Shown here: positions 9,171 to 18,087 of the stretch, piece after piece
Layout of the letters: every line of letters begins with the position of its first letter
Position numbering within the stretch: the stretch's first letter is position 1
From: Brenneria salicis ATCC 15712 = DSM 30166
GTDB taxonomy: Bacteria; Pseudomonadota; Gammaproteobacteria; Enterobacterales; Enterobacteriaceae
Direction of reading: 5' to 3'
DNA length: 33,358 bases
Assembly: GCF_003315515.1 (NCBI RefSeq)
Contig: NZ_QNRY01000039.1
Location: forward strand, 1 to 33,358
Notes under the pieces: model-generated
Database searches by the model: none
Seen by the model: the letters and a program-made list of their open reading frames with translations, nothing else
What the model was told of the DNA's origin: nothing
Translations under genes and position numbers: made by a program

Positions 9171-10300
9171 GCCGCCCCCTCGCCCAAACCAGAATTAATC
9201 GCGTCGCCAATGGCGGCCAATGCTTGCTCCGCATCATCGCCGCTCGCGGTAAACCGGAGTTTATGACCTTTCTTCACACCCAACGCGACCACTTTCATCA
9301 GGCTGCGACCGTTAGCCGGTTTTCCGGTACCATCCAGATTGGTGACGGTAATGTCGCTGCTAAACTGCTTGATCACGCTCACCAGCACTGTCCCCGGACG
9401 CGCATGCAAACCATGCTCGTTGCGGATGGTAAACTCGGCCGTCAGCACTTCGCTCTCTTCCGGCACTTCACTGGTCATCAACGCCAGCAACGTGGCGGCA
9501 TCGGCTTTCAGCAAGCGTTCAGCTTTTTGCGTAGTTAATAGTTTGGTCAGGTAATCAATGGGTGCATAGGCTTGATCGTCCGCAGCGGATACCGTTACGA
9601 GCAATGCGACGGAATTGCCATCGACACTGAAAGGCGCTGCCGGACGGGCAATCGCGGCGGCGCTGCTGAGGTTGCCTTCGGCACTGTCGCTAAACCAAAT
9701 CCCCTGCCCCAGATTCAGCGGTTTATTACTCACCGCCGCGCTGACGAAACTGGCATCAGCCGCGCCAATCTGTTGCAGACGCCCGGCGTTCAGCGCCTGG
9801 GGCGTCAACAAGTTATCCGTTGCCACATCCAATGAAATCAGCGAAGTGTCGAGACGGAACTCGGCCAGTTGCTGCTCGCCCATCAGCAGGCTGCGCAATT
9901 CTTCCGCCGAATCGGTGCTTGCTAAACGAGCGGCGACGCGATCATCGCTAAGCACATGCGTAAGCTGACGCAACAGCGCCAGGTGCTCATCAGAGCGCGC
10001 GGCAATCCCCAGCACCACGTAAGCGGTCTGGTCTTCGCCCCAGGCAATGCCCTGCGGGAACTGAAAAACCTGTACGCCGGTTTTCAATACCAAATCGCGG
10101 GTATCGGTGGTGCCGTGAGGGATCGCGATACCGCTTCCCAAATAAGTGGACGTCTGCTGTTCGCGCTGCAACATGCCATCGACATACGCTGCGCTGACGC
10201 ATCCGGCCTCGGTCAGCGCTGAAGCAACAAGCTGTATGGCTTCCTGCTTACTGCTGGCCGTCGCGCCCAAATGAATATCTTGCTGTGACAACTGGAACAT
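9167..10300 (-). CDS. fruB: Fructose PTS diphosphoryl transfer protein (IIA-FPr)
   Basis: 377-aa cytoplasmic phosphocarrier (E. coli 376 aa) relaying phosphate from enzyme I to FruA. The N-terminal IIA domain carries phospho-His62 in AIPHGTTD; the central part (about 150-280) is the receiver-like linker; the C-terminal HPr-like domain carries phospho-His299 in [10 protein letters not shown]. First gene of the operon, with a very good GGGAGAGGAG ribosome-binding site and two Cra operators upstream. Keeping its own HPr domain lets fructose uptake bypass general HPr. Confidence 0.97.
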   Translation of the reverse strand: MFQLSQQDIHLGATASSKQEAIQLVASALTEAGCVSAAYVDGMLQREQQTSTYLGSGIAIPHGTTDTRDLVLKTGVQVFQFPQGIAWGEDQTAYVVLGIAARSDEHLALLRQLTHVLSDDRVAARLASTDSAEELRSLLMGEQQLAEFRLDTSLISLDVATDNLLTPQALNAGRLQQIGAADASFVSAAVSNKPLNLGQGIWFSDSAEGNLSSAAAIARPAAPFSVDGNSVALLVTVSAADDQAYAPIDYLTKLLTTQKAERLLKADAATLLALMTSEVPEESEVLTAEFTIRNEHGLHARPGTVLVSVIKQFSSDITVTNLDGTGKPANGRSLMKVVALGVKKGHKLRFTASGDDAEQALAAIGDAINSGLGEGAA

Positions 10301-10323
10301 GGTTCTCCTCTCCCGCCAAAACC

Positions 10324-10335
10324 TGAATCGTTTCA
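10324..10335. promoter_or_regulatory. Cra (FruR) operator, fruB-proximal
   Basis: TGAATCGTTTCA matches the known Cra consensus (TGAAWC-GNTTCA type half-sites) and lies about 24 nt upstream of the fruB start, where bound Cra would block the fruBKA promoter. Confidence 0.88.
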
Positions 10336-10389
10336 GCTTTTATGAGAAAAAAGTAACGACTTGGATGATCATTTCAACAAAAACATCGC

Positions 10390-10401
10390 TGAAACGTTTC
10401 A
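10390..10401. promoter_or_regulatory. Cra (FruR) operator, fruB-distal
   Basis: TGAAACGTTTCA is a fully palindromic Cra site 66 bp from the proximal one. Two Cra operators in front of fruB are also known in E. coli and Salmonella, where fructose 1-phosphate relieves repression. Confidence 0.9.
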
Positions 10402-10636
10402 CTGATTTTGTTTCCATTACGTCGTTAATGCAAGCGTTCCGCACCATTTACGTAACGAATTTATGATATCACGCACATTTTAACCGCCATCGCAGGCGGT
10501 TGTGCAATAAAACAAAATCTGTGGCTGAAGCGGTGCTGAAGAAAAACCACAAACTGATTTTCTGTTTTTGAGGAAAACGACGTAATATGGTGTATCCGAT
10601 TTTATCCTCTGTCTGTTTTTCATACGCAATCAACTT

Positions 10637-11815
10637 ATGTACACACCTGTTGACACCCCCCGGCGTCATCTTGATTTGACGTCGTCCGCATTTTTAGTCA
10701 TCGCATTCTTGAGCGGAATCGCCGGAGCATTACAACTCCCCACGCTCAGCCTTTTCCTGTTGAACGAAGTGCAGGTGCGGCCTTTTCTGGTCGGTATGTT
10801 CTATACCGGCAGCGCCGTCATCGGCATCGTCGTCAGCCAGTTACTGGCGACGTATTCAGATCGCCGCGGCGATCGCAAGACACTGATTTTTCAATGCTGC
10901 ATATTGGGAGCATTGGCCTGTCTGCTCTTCGCCTGGAACCGCAATTACTTTATTCTACTGTTTGTGGGTGTGCTGCTCAGCAGCTTTGGTTCAACCGCCA
11001 ACCCGCAACTATTTGCACTGGCGCGCGAACATACGGATCGAACCGGACGTGAAGCGGCGATGTTCAGTTCAATTCTGCGGGCACAGATCTCCTTGTCGTG
11101 GGTAGTTGGCCCACCGATAGCGTTTGCGTTGGCGCTGGGATTCGGCTTTACCTCAATGTATCTCACGGCAGCCATGGTTTTTGTGCTTTGCGGCATTCTG
11201 GTCAAACTGTTCCTGCCTTCCATGCCGAAAGTTATGGTGAAAACCAGCGCCACGCTTGAATCCCCACGCAGTAATCGCCGGGATACTCTGCTGCTGTTTG
11301 CCGCCTGTACGATGATGTGGACTTGCAACGGCATTTACCTTATCAATATGCCGCTATATCTGGTACATGAGCTTCAACTGCCGGAAAAACTGGCTGGCAT
11401 CATGATGGGCACGGCTGCCGGACTGGAAATTCCCGCAATGTTGATCGCGGGGTACGTCGCCAGTCGCTTTGGCAAACGCTTTCTCATGCGGCTGGCAATT
11501 TGCGCGGGCATGCTGTTTTATGTCGGTTTGCTATCACTCGACAGCGAAATAGCCTTGCTGACATTGCAGATGCTGAACGCCATCTTCATCGGTATTCTGG
11601 CAGGGATTGGCATGCTGTACTTTCAGGATTTGATGCCAGGTCAGGCTGGCGCGGCCACCACGCTGTTCACGAATACCACTCGCGTAGGATGGATTATTTC
11701 AGGATCGCTGGCTGGACTGGTGGCGGAAATCTGGAGTTATCACGCCGTATTTTTTATCGCGCTGATAATGATCCTGGGATCGGGTTATTGCATGTGGCGA
11801 ATCAAAGACGTCTAG
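10637..11815 (+). CDS. setB: Sugar efflux transporter SetB (MFS)
   Basis: 392-aa major facilitator superfamily protein (E. coli SetB 393 aa) with twelve hydrophobic segments, exporting sugars such as lactose and glucose in E. coli. Recognisable family stretches are LTSSAFLVIAFLSGIAGALQ at the N-terminus, the loop 2-3 motif SDRRGDRKTL, and LNAIFIGILAGIGMLYFQDL near the C-terminus. The ATG at 10637 aligns with the E. coli start, but no clear Shine-Dalgarno precedes it. Divergent from fruBKA and convergent with yeiW. The physiological substrate in this organism is unknown. Confidence 0.94.
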   Translation: MYTPVDTPRRHLDLTSSAFLVIAFLSGIAGALQLPTLSLFLLNEVQVRPFLVGMFYTGSAVIGIVVSQLLATYSDRRGDRKTLIFQCCILGALACLLFAWNRNYFILLFVGVLLSSFGSTANPQLFALAREHTDRTGREAAMFSSILRAQISLSWVVGPPIAFALALGFGFTSMYLTAAMVFVLCGILVKLFLPSMPKVMVKTSATLESPRSNRRDTLLLFAACTMMWTCNGIYLINMPLYLVHELQLPEKLAGIMMGTAAGLEIPAMLIAGYVASRFGKRFLMRLAICAGMLFYVGLLSLDSEIALLTLQMLNAIFIGILAGIGMLYFQDLMPGQAGAATTLFTNTTRVGWIISGSLAGLVAEIWSYHAVFFIALIMILGSGYCMWRIKDV

Positions 11816-11821
11816 CAACGT

Positions 11822-11845
11822 AAAAAACGCCCCACATCAAGGGGC
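11822..11845 (-). terminator. Terminator of yeiW overlapping its last codons
   Basis: GCCCC (11829-11833) pairs with GGGGC (11841-11845) and is followed on the minus strand by six U (11822-11827). The upstream arm falls inside the last codons of yeiW, only a few bases past the setB stop. Confidence 0.7.
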
Positions 11846-12091
11846 TGTATCCGTTTCAAGTTGAATCAGATAAATCAGCGCCTCATTACGATGACTGAAG
11901 CACATATCCGCTCGCGCCTGTAACTCTGAGCAGACCGCCGGACGCAGGGGAGAATAAAACAGCCTGCAGCGCATATCGGCCGCCAGATGGAGACACCGCG
12001 TATTCGCGGGTTTACCGTTTGGCATGCCGGGTAACGGGCTGGATATGGAAGGCGCGATACAGCAGGCGCCGCAATCGGGGCGACAGTCCAT
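11837..12091 (-). CDS. yeiW: YeiW, small cysteine-cluster protein
   Basis: 84-aa protein of the YkgJ/UPF0153 zinc- or iron-chelating cysteine cluster group, the same length as E. coli YeiW. It begins [11 protein letters not shown], followed by [16 protein letters not shown], and further Cys residues occur at RCRLF, AVCSEL and MCFSH. A TTG two codons upstream (12097) is possible, but the ATG at 12091 has a GGAG nine nucleotides upstream and gives the standard length. Metal binding is inferred from the Cys pattern; the cellular role is unknown. It is divergent from yeiP. Confidence 0.88.
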   Translation of the reverse strand: MDCRPDCGACCIAPSISSPLPGMPNGKPANTRCLHLAADMRCRLFYSPLRPAVCSELQARADMCFSHRNEALIYLIQLETDTAP

Positions 12092-12268
12092 CAGCAATCA
12101 CTCCGGTGGGCTGACTGAAATAAGGAAGTGGCGCCACCTTAACAGCCCGTCTGATAAACACCAATGCTTAATTCCCAACGCATCCGATAATTCCCGCTTG
12201 CCTGAATCCGGTGGCGCGAGTAACGTGTCGCCACAAAAATCTCACTCCTTTTTAATCAGGTAATCTTT

Positions 12269-12841
12269 ATGGCAAGAGCGAATGAAATTAAACGCGGTAT
12301 GGTCGTGAACTATAACGGCAAGCTGCTATTGGTGAAGGATGTCGATATCCAGAGCCCAAGCGCCCGCGGCGCCAGTACGCTGTATAAAATGCGTTTTTCG
12401 GACGTCCGTACCAGGCTGAAAGTTGAAGAGCGTTTTAAAGGCGACGATATTCTCGACACCATCTCCTTAACGCGCCGGACGGTCACCTTCTCTTATATTG
12501 ATGGCGACGAATACGTCTTTATGGATGATGAAGACTACACGCCATACAACTTCAAAAAAGATCAGATCGAAGAAGAGTTGCTGTTCATTCCTGAAGGCGG
12601 CATGCCCGGTATTCAGGTTCTGTCCTGGGATGGCGAAATCATTGCGCTGGAATTGCCGCAAACCGTGGACATGGAAATTATCGACACCGCCCCCGGCATC
12701 AAAGGCGCCTCCGCCAGCGCTCGTAACAAACCGGCCACAATGAGCACCGGGCTGACTATTCAGGTGCCGGAATATTTGAGCGCAGGTGAAAAAATCCGCA
12801 TTCATATTCCTGAACGTCGTTACATGGGGCGCGCGGAATAA
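12269..12841 (+). CDS. yeiP: Elongation factor P-like protein YeiP (EfpL)
   Basis: 190-aa paralogue of elongation factor P with the three beta-barrel domains of the family (KOW-like 1-64, OB about 65-128, C-terminal OB 129-190) and the end motif [17 protein letters not shown]. The loop that enters the ribosomal peptidyl transferase centre reads SPSARGAS, with Arg33 at the tip where EF-P has its modified lysine, the trait that separates EfpL from EF-P. EfpL relieves stalling at XP(P)X motifs. Length equals that of E. coli YeiP. An AGGTAA precedes the ATG. Divergent from yeiW and followed by a hairpin. Confidence 0.97.
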   Translation: MARANEIKRGMVVNYNGKLLLVKDVDIQSPSARGASTLYKMRFSDVRTRLKVEERFKGDDILDTISLTRRTVTFSYIDGDEYVFMDDEDYTPYNFKKDQIEEELLFIPEGGMPGIQVLSWDGEIIALELPQTVDMEIIDTAPGIKGASASARNKPATMSTGLTIQVPEYLSAGEKIRIHIPERRYMGRAE

Positions 12842-12851
12842 ACAGCCGCGC

Positions 12852-12882
12852 CGCAACACCGCTGCTATCTGGCGGTGTTGCG
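12852..12882 (+). terminator. Hairpin after yeiP
   Basis: An 11-bp perfect stem, CGCAACACCGC (12852-12862) with GCGGTGTTGCG (12872-12882) and a 9-nt loop, starts 10 nt after the yeiP stop. It lacks a strong U tract, so it may attenuate rather than stop transcription into yeiR, or protect the yeiP 3' end. Confidence 0.55.
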
Positions 12883-12949
12883 CTAATTAATGTCTGCGCC
12901 TATCCCCGGTATCGGTTTATTATCCGTTTACGCTTTTGTTTGGGAGTTC

Positions 12950-13939
12950 ATGTTGCTCACTCACGTTAATCTCATCACCGGCTTTCTGGGAAGCGGCAAA
13001 ACCACTACCATCGGTCACCTGTTATCACAAAAGCCCGAAGATGAAGTCTGGGCGGTGCTGGTTAATGAATTTGGTGAAATCGGCATTGATGGCGCGTTGC
13101 TGAGTGAAAGCGGCGCATTCGTAAAGGAAATTCCCGGCGGCTGCCTGTGCTGTGTGAATGGCCTGCCCATGCAAGTTGGCCTGAACATGTTGTTGCAGCA
13201 GAAAAAACCGCATCGCCTGTTGATTGAACCCACCGGCCTCGGCCATCCCAAACAAATTCTCGCCTTGCTCACCGGAGAAAGCTATCAACCCTGGCTGACA
13301 TTACAGACGACGCTGTGTCTGCTGGATGCACGTCAACTAAGTGACGCCCGATATACCGGAAACGAAAACTTCCGCGATCAGTTGGCCGCCGCCGATATCA
13401 TCGTCGCTAATAAGCAGGAAACCTATCGGGAGGCGGATATCGCCGCCCTGCAACAATGGCGGCAAACGAACGGCGACGGACGGCAGATCGTCACGGCCAG
13501 TCAAGGGCAAATAGCGTCAACATTGCTCGATTGGCCGCGTCAACGTCGTGGCGAACTGCCTGACAGCGCGCACCATCATGCCCACAAACCGATTCGGGGG
13601 CTGGCGGCGTTGCGACTCCCCGGCGGAAGTTCCTGGCGTCGCGCCCTGAACCAGGGACAAGGGCATTACGCCTGCGGCTGGATTTTCTCGACAGAAACCA
13701 TCTTTGAAACCGCCGCCCTGCTTGACTGGGTACGGCTGGCGCCAGTCCGTCGCGTGAAAGGCGTGATGCGCATCAAGGAAGGGACGTTGATTGTCAATCG
13801 TCAGGGACACGACCTGAATATTGAAACCAGACCCATCCCACCACTCGATAGCCGCATTGAAGTGATTAACGACACCCCCGCCGAATGGAACACGTTGCAG
13901 GCTGATTTGTTAAAGGCACGTTTAACTATCATCGAGTAA
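12950..13939 (+). CDS. yeiR: Zinc-binding GTPase YeiR (COG0523)
   Basis: 329-aa G3E-family P-loop GTPase of the COG0523/CobW group, thought to act as a zinc metallochaperone. The Walker A motif GFLGSGKT is at residues 11-18 and the metal-binding CxCC motif (GGCLCC) ends at residue 68; NKQ near 155 replaces the NKxD base-recognition motif, and a CobW C-terminal domain follows from about residue 205 after a His-rich stretch (HHHAH). A start 20 codons upstream is open, but the ATG at 12950 has GGGAG at 12942-12946 and gives the E. coli length (328 aa). A Zur box was not identified. Confidence 0.93.
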   Translation: MLLTHVNLITGFLGSGKTTTIGHLLSQKPEDEVWAVLVNEFGEIGIDGALLSESGAFVKEIPGGCLCCVNGLPMQVGLNMLLQQKKPHRLLIEPTGLGHPKQILALLTGESYQPWLTLQTTLCLLDARQLSDARYTGNENFRDQLAAADIIVANKQETYREADIAALQQWRQTNGDGRQIVTASQGQIASTLLDWPRQRRGELPDSAHHHAHKPIRGLAALRLPGGSSWRRALNQGQGHYACGWIFSTETIFETAALLDWVRLAPVRRVKGVMRIKEGTLIVNRQGHDLNIETRPIPPLDSRIEVINDTPAEWNTLQADLLKARLTIIE

Positions 13940-14314
13940 GTACAGGAATCATCCGGCTTTATATTGCGTGCGCCATTTGCCGTCAACGCTTCTCCGACAC
14001 ATTTCCTCAATAAAAACCCAGGCATTTAAGCGTTTTCCATATCGCCTTTTTTTGCGGATTACATCATTAGATCTTATAAATAAAATGCTTAAAACTTCTC
14101 GCAATCTGTTTATTGTTACGGTAGTCTCAACAAAGTTTGCTTTTTCCCGCTTAATGAGCTAGCGATTGGATAATAAATAGTGTGCTTTCTTCCACACTTT
14201 CACTGCACAACCGTTGGCGAAAAAGTGACTCTGTTTTAATCTGACTCTCGTTTTGTTTGGCATTTATTGCATAACGATAAGTATCGTTAAGGACTTCAAG
14301 GGAACATAACAATA
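13940..14314. other. Intergenic region between yeiR and mepS
   Basis: 375 bp without a supported gene. E. coli has lpxT (yeiU) at this place; nothing like it remains here. The region turns AT-rich toward mepS and ends in a leader containing the palindrome listed separately. A 64-codon open frame at 13968-14162 has no ribosome-binding site or family features. Confidence 0.5.
14272..14289. repeat. Palindrome in the mepS leader
   Basis: TAACGATA-AG-TATCGTTA is a perfect 8-bp inverted repeat with only a 2-bp centre, ending 25 nt before the mepS ATG. As DNA it looks like an operator dyad; as RNA the two central bases would have to open into a larger loop. Its role is not known to me. Confidence 0.6.
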
Positions 14315-14902
14315 ATGGTCAAGTCTCAACCGATCCTGAGATATATCTGGCGGGCGCTGCCTGCTGTTGCGATAGCGATGACGCATTCCGCATGTAGTAG
14401 TAATAGTAATAATGCTCTCAATCAGAACGATCAAACCGAGATGCGTGTAGTTAATGACAAAGAAAGTCTTTCACTACAAGCCTCTCAGGATGAATTTGAG
14501 GCGATGGTGCGTAATGTGGATATCAAATCCAAATTACTTGACCAGTATGCCAGCTGGAAAGGCGTTCGTTACCGCTTAGGTGGCGACAGCCGACGTGGTA
14601 TTGATTGTTCTGCCTTCGTTCAGCGCACTTTCCGCGAACAGTTTGATATGGATTTACCGCGTTCAACGTATGAACAACAGGAAGTTGGTCAAAAGATCCA
14701 ACGAACCAAACTGCGTCCCGGTGATCTGGTTTTGTTCCGCGCGGGTTCAACCGGTCGCCATATCGGTATTTACATCGGTAATAATCAATTTGTTCATGCC
14801 TCGACCAGCAGCGGCGTCATGATTTCCAATATGGGTGATACTTATTGGAACAAGCGTTACCACGAAGCGCGTCGTGTGCTAAGTAAGGGAACCAACAGCT
14901 AA
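14315..14902 (+). CDS. mepS: Murein DD-endopeptidase MepS (Spr), NlpC/P60 lipoprotein
   Basis: 195-aa outer-membrane lipoprotein that cleaves meso-DAP cross-links to allow peptidoglycan expansion; in E. coli it is degraded by NlpI-Prc. The N-terminus ([21 protein letters not shown]) is a type II signal with the likely lipidated Cys27. The NlpC/P60 domain holds the catalytic triad Cys98 (GIDCSAF), His149 (RHIGIY) and His161 (FVHAST). Two small oddities are a His at position -3 of the lipobox (HSAC rather than LSAC) and Ala instead of Gly after the CS of the active site. It is monocistronic with its own terminator. Confidence 0.96.
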   Translation: MVKSQPILRYIWRALPAVAIAMTHSACSSNSNNALNQNDQTEMRVVNDKESLSLQASQDEFEAMVRNVDIKSKLLDQYASWKGVRYRLGGDSRRGIDCSAFVQRTFREQFDMDLPRSTYEQQEVGQKIQRTKLRPGDLVLFRAGSTGRHIGIYIGNNQFVHASTSSGVMISNMGDTYWNKRYHEARRVLSKGTNS

Positions 14903-14956
14903 CCGACTTACTTTCCTGAATATGCTTTAAAATGAATACCAAACGAGATGATAAGA

Positions 14957-14986
14957 GCGCTGCTTAGTGGTAAGCGGCGTTTTTTT
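14957..14986 (+). terminator. Rho-independent terminator of mepS
   Basis: A 9-bp stem (14958-14966 with 14971-14979, one G-U pair, loop GTGG) is followed by seven T, about 55 nt past the mepS stop. Confidence 0.88.
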
Positions 14987-15171
14987 ATGGCGGTTTCGCC
15001 CTCCCACAATTATGGTAGGTTTCCCGGCCTGTTTCGTGGTAAAAAGAAAAAATAAGGTTTGTTAAGAGTAATGCTAATTATTTCAAGAACTTTATGCCGA
15101 AAGAAATCATGATGGCACGCGACGCCTGCATGCAGGCAACTGACGTCAGAACGCAGGAGATTACCGTTAAG

Positions 15172-16980
15172 ATGTTGAAACGCGTCATTACTGCTGTATT
15201 GCTTTATGCCGTGCATCTGGGAGGTTATGCCGACACCGTCGAGCAGAGCAGTGCCTTTGCATTGTTGGGCGAACCTAAATACCGTGCGGTCTTCCACCAT
15301 TTTGACTACGTCAACCCTGATGCGCCGAAAGGCGGCAGTATCACGCTCAGTGCGCTCGGCACATTCGATAATTTCAACCGTTACGCGCTGCGCGGGGTCG
15401 CTGCCGCCCGAACAGAGCGCCTTTACGATTCGCTGTTTACCACCTCCGACGATGAACCTGGCAGCTATTATCCGTTGGTGGCGCTGACGTCCCGCCATTC
15501 CCCTGATTTTAGTTGGGTTGAAATCGACATGAATCCGCGAGCGCATTTTCATGATGGCTCACCGATGACCGCAGCCGATGTCGCGTTCACCTACAACATG
15601 TTTATGACGCAAGGCGTACCGCAGTTTCGTCTCTATTTTAAAGGCGCTATCGCCATCGCCGTCGCTCCGCTTACCGTGCGTTTTGAGTTCCCGCAACCGG
15701 ATAAAAACCGCATGTTCAGCCTGCTTACGCTGCCCATCATGCCGGAGAAATTTTGGAAGAATCACAATCTGGCCGAACCGTTAGCCTATCCTCCCCCCGC
15801 CAGCGGCCCTTACCGAGTCACCGCCTATCGCACCGGACAATATGTGACCTACTCGCGCGTGCAGGATTACTGGGGGGCTGACCTGCCGGTCAATAAAGGC
15901 CAGTACAATTTCGATAAGATACGCTACGACTACTACCTGGATGACAGCGTCGCGTTGGAAGCCTTCCGCGCCGGGGCATTCGATCTGCGCATAGAAAGCT
16001 CGCCCAAACATTGGGCGACACAATATAAAGGCGGTAATTTCACCCGCGGCTATATCATCAAGCGGGATCAGGAAAATCAGTCTGCTCAGAATACCCGCTG
16101 GCTGGCATTCAATATTCAGCGTCCGCTATTCAGCGATCGCCGGGTGCGCCAGGCGCTGACGTTGGCGTTTGATTTTAACTGGATGAATAAGGCGCTGTTT
16201 TACAACGCCTACCAGCACGCCGATAGTTACTTTCAAAATACCGAATATGCCGCTCAGGGTAAACCAAGCCCGGAGGAGTTGGTCTGGCTGACGCCGCTAA
16301 AAGATAAGGTGCCGCCGGAAGTGTTCGGTCCGCGCTATCAGCCGCCTTCATCCGATGGCAACGGTTATGATCGTGAACACTGGCTAACCGCGTTGAAATT
16401 GCTGGAAGAGGCAGGTTGGGTGCTGAAAGATCAGAAGCTGGTTAACCGCCAGACCGGAAAGCCGTTTACCTTTGAACTACTGCTGCCGAGCGCCGCGAAT
16501 TCCCTGTATGTGTTGCCTTTTCAGCACAACCTGAAAAAGCTGGGCATAACGATGAACATCAGGAATATCGACAGCGCCCAGTTTAACAGCCGATTACGCA
16601 ACCGTGATTTTGATATGACGGCGACGCTGTACCAGGCGCTTCTCTACCCCACCGACGATCTGCAAATGCGTTGGCACTCGCAATATATTGATTCCACCTA
16701 CAATACGTCCGGCGTGCGCGATCCCGCTATCGATTCGCTAATTGACGAGATTACCCGGCATCAGGGGCAAAAGGCGCCGTTATTGTCGTTGGGCCGCGCG
16801 CTGGACCGGGTACTGACCTGGAATCAGTTTATGATCCCGATGTGGTATTCCAATCATGACCGTTTCGCCTATTGGAACAAGTTTGCCATGCCAGCGATCC
16901 CCCCGGCCTATTCCCTTGGGTTCGATAGCTGGTGGTACGATGTTAAACAGGCGGCTACGCTGCCGGCAGAGCGACGTTAA
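15172..16980 (+). CDS. yejA: YejA, periplasmic peptide-binding protein of the YejABEF transporter
   Basis: 602-aa solute-binding protein family 5 member (E. coli YejA 604 aa) that delivers peptides to YejBE in the inner membrane; in E. coli YejABEF imports microcin C. The first 20 residues (MLKRVITAVLLYAVHLGGYA) form a signal peptide, followed by the conserved SSAFALLGEPKY, FDYVNPDAPKGG and SALGTFDNFNRYALRG. The open frame reaches back 26 codons to 15094, but only the ATG at 15172 puts the signal peptide at the N-terminus; an AGGAG lies 13 nt upstream, a rather long spacing. First gene of yejABEF, 9 nt before yejB. Confidence 0.95.
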   Translation: MLKRVITAVLLYAVHLGGYADTVEQSSAFALLGEPKYRAVFHHFDYVNPDAPKGGSITLSALGTFDNFNRYALRGVAAARTERLYDSLFTTSDDEPGSYYPLVALTSRHSPDFSWVEIDMNPRAHFHDGSPMTAADVAFTYNMFMTQGVPQFRLYFKGAIAIAVAPLTVRFEFPQPDKNRMFSLLTLPIMPEKFWKNHNLAEPLAYPPPASGPYRVTAYRTGQYVTYSRVQDYWGADLPVNKGQYNFDKIRYDYYLDDSVALEAFRAGAFDLRIESSPKHWATQYKGGNFTRGYIIKRDQENQSAQNTRWLAFNIQRPLFSDRRVRQALTLAFDFNWMNKALFYNAYQHADSYFQNTEYAAQGKPSPEELVWLTPLKDKVPPEVFGPRYQPPSSDGNGYDREHWLTALKLLEEAGWVLKDQKLVNRQTGKPFTFELLLPSAANSLYVLPFQHNLKKLGITMNIRNIDSAQFNSRLRNRDFDMTATLYQALLYPTDDLQMRWHSQYIDSTYNTSGVRDPAIDSLIDEITRHQGQKAPLLSLGRALDRVLTWNQFMIPMWYSNHDRFAYWNKFAMPAIPPAYSLGFDSWWYDVKQAATLPAERR

Positions 16981-16989
16981 GGAGTCGAT

Positions 16990-18087
16990 GTGGGAACTTA
17001 CCTGTTACGCCGCCTGTTGCTGGTGATCCCAACATTATGGGCGATTATCACCATCAACTTCTTTATTGTACAAGTCGCGCCAGGCGGCCCGGTTGATCAG
17101 GCCATCGCCGCCATAGAGATGGGCCAGGGCAGCGGCTTCACCGCCAGCGGCGGCGGCATGGATGCCGGACTTGCTCGCTCTGGCGGCGGCGCGCCAAACA
17201 TTGAGAACACCTACCGCGGTTCGCGCGGCCTTGACCCGGAAGTCATTGAGGAAATTACCCAGCGTTACGGCTTTGATAAACCGATCCATGAACGTTATTT
17301 CAAGCTGTTGTGGGATTATGTGCGGTTTGATTTCGGCGACAGTTTATTTCGAGGATCATCGGTCATGCAACTTATCAAGGAAAGCATGCCGGTTTCGATG
17401 ACGCTGGGGTTATGGAGCACCTTGATTGCTTATCTGGTTTCCATTCCGCTGGGCATCAAAAAAGCCGTCAAAAACGGCACGCCGTTTGATACCTGGAGCA
17501 GTACGCTGATTATTATCGGCTATGCGATCCCGGCGTTTTTGTTCGCCATCCTGCTGATTGTGCTATTCGCCGGCGGCAGTTATCTGGACTGGTTCCCGCT
17601 ACGCGGCCTGGTATCCAGCAATTTTGATACGTTGCCCTGGTACGGCAAAATCACCGATTATCTTTGGCATATTACCCTGCCGGTATTGGCATCGGTGATT
17701 GGCGGCTTCGCCACGCTGACCATGCTGACCAAAAACTCATTTATGGACGAAATCCGTAAGCAATATGTGGTGACCGCCCGCGCCAAGGGCCTGGATGAAA
17801 AGAGCATTCTTTACCGTCATGTTTTCCGTAATGCGATGTTGCTGGTGATCGCCGGGTTCCCGGCCACCTTTATCAGTATGTTTTTTACCGGTTCGCTGTT
17901 GATTGAAGTGATGTTTTCGCTGAACGGTCTTGGCTTATTGGGTTATGACGCCACGCTGCAACGCGATTACCCGGTGATGTTCGGTACGCTGTATATTTTT
18001 ACGCTGATCGGCCTGTTATTGAACATTATCAGCGATATAACTTATACGCTGGTAGATCCGCGTATTGATTTTGAGGGACGCCAATGA
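16990..18087 (+). CDS. yejB: YejB, peptide ABC transporter permease
   Basis: 365-aa binding-protein-dependent permease (E. coli 364 aa) with six hydrophobic segments. The N-terminal [20 protein letters not shown] opens the first one; the cytoplasmic EAA loop that contacts YejF is visible around [23 protein letters not shown]. It starts at GTG 16990 with AAGGAG five bases upstream; the overlapping ATG at 16988 is in another frame. The Gly-rich insert near residues 45-70 varies in the family. Its stop overlaps the yejE start as ATGA. Confidence 0.96.
   Translation: MGTYLLRRLLLVIPTLWAIITINFFIVQVAPGGPVDQAIAAIEMGQGSGFTASGGGMDAGLARSGGGAPNIENTYRGSRGLDPEVIEEITQRYGFDKPIHERYFKLLWDYVRFDFGDSLFRGSSVMQLIKESMPVSMTLGLWSTLIAYLVSIPLGIKKAVKNGTPFDTWSSTLIIIGYAIPAFLFAILLIVLFAGGSYLDWFPLRGLVSSNFDTLPWYGKITDYLWHITLPVLASVIGGFATLTMLTKNSFMDEIRKQYVVTARAKGLDEKSILYRHVFRNAMLLVIAGFPATFISMFFTGSLLIEVMFSLNGLGLLGYDATLQRDYPVMFGTLYIFTLIGLLLNIISDITYTLVDPRIDFEGRQ

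Larger units (their letters stand above)
10301..10636. promoter_or_regulatory. fruB-setB divergent intergenic region
   Basis: 336 bp with no gene. It holds the two Cra operators described separately, and a perfect 7-bp inverted repeat AACCGCC/GGCGGTT (10482-10488 and 10495-10501, 6-nt loop) about 140 nt before setB. The promoter of setB should lie between this repeat and 10637; I found no strong consensus and no clear ribosome-binding site for setB. Confidence 0.55.

Noticed and set aside
13968..14162. 64-codon plus-strand frame before mepS
   Set aside because: No ribosome-binding site, no similarity that I recognise, and AT-rich leader composition.
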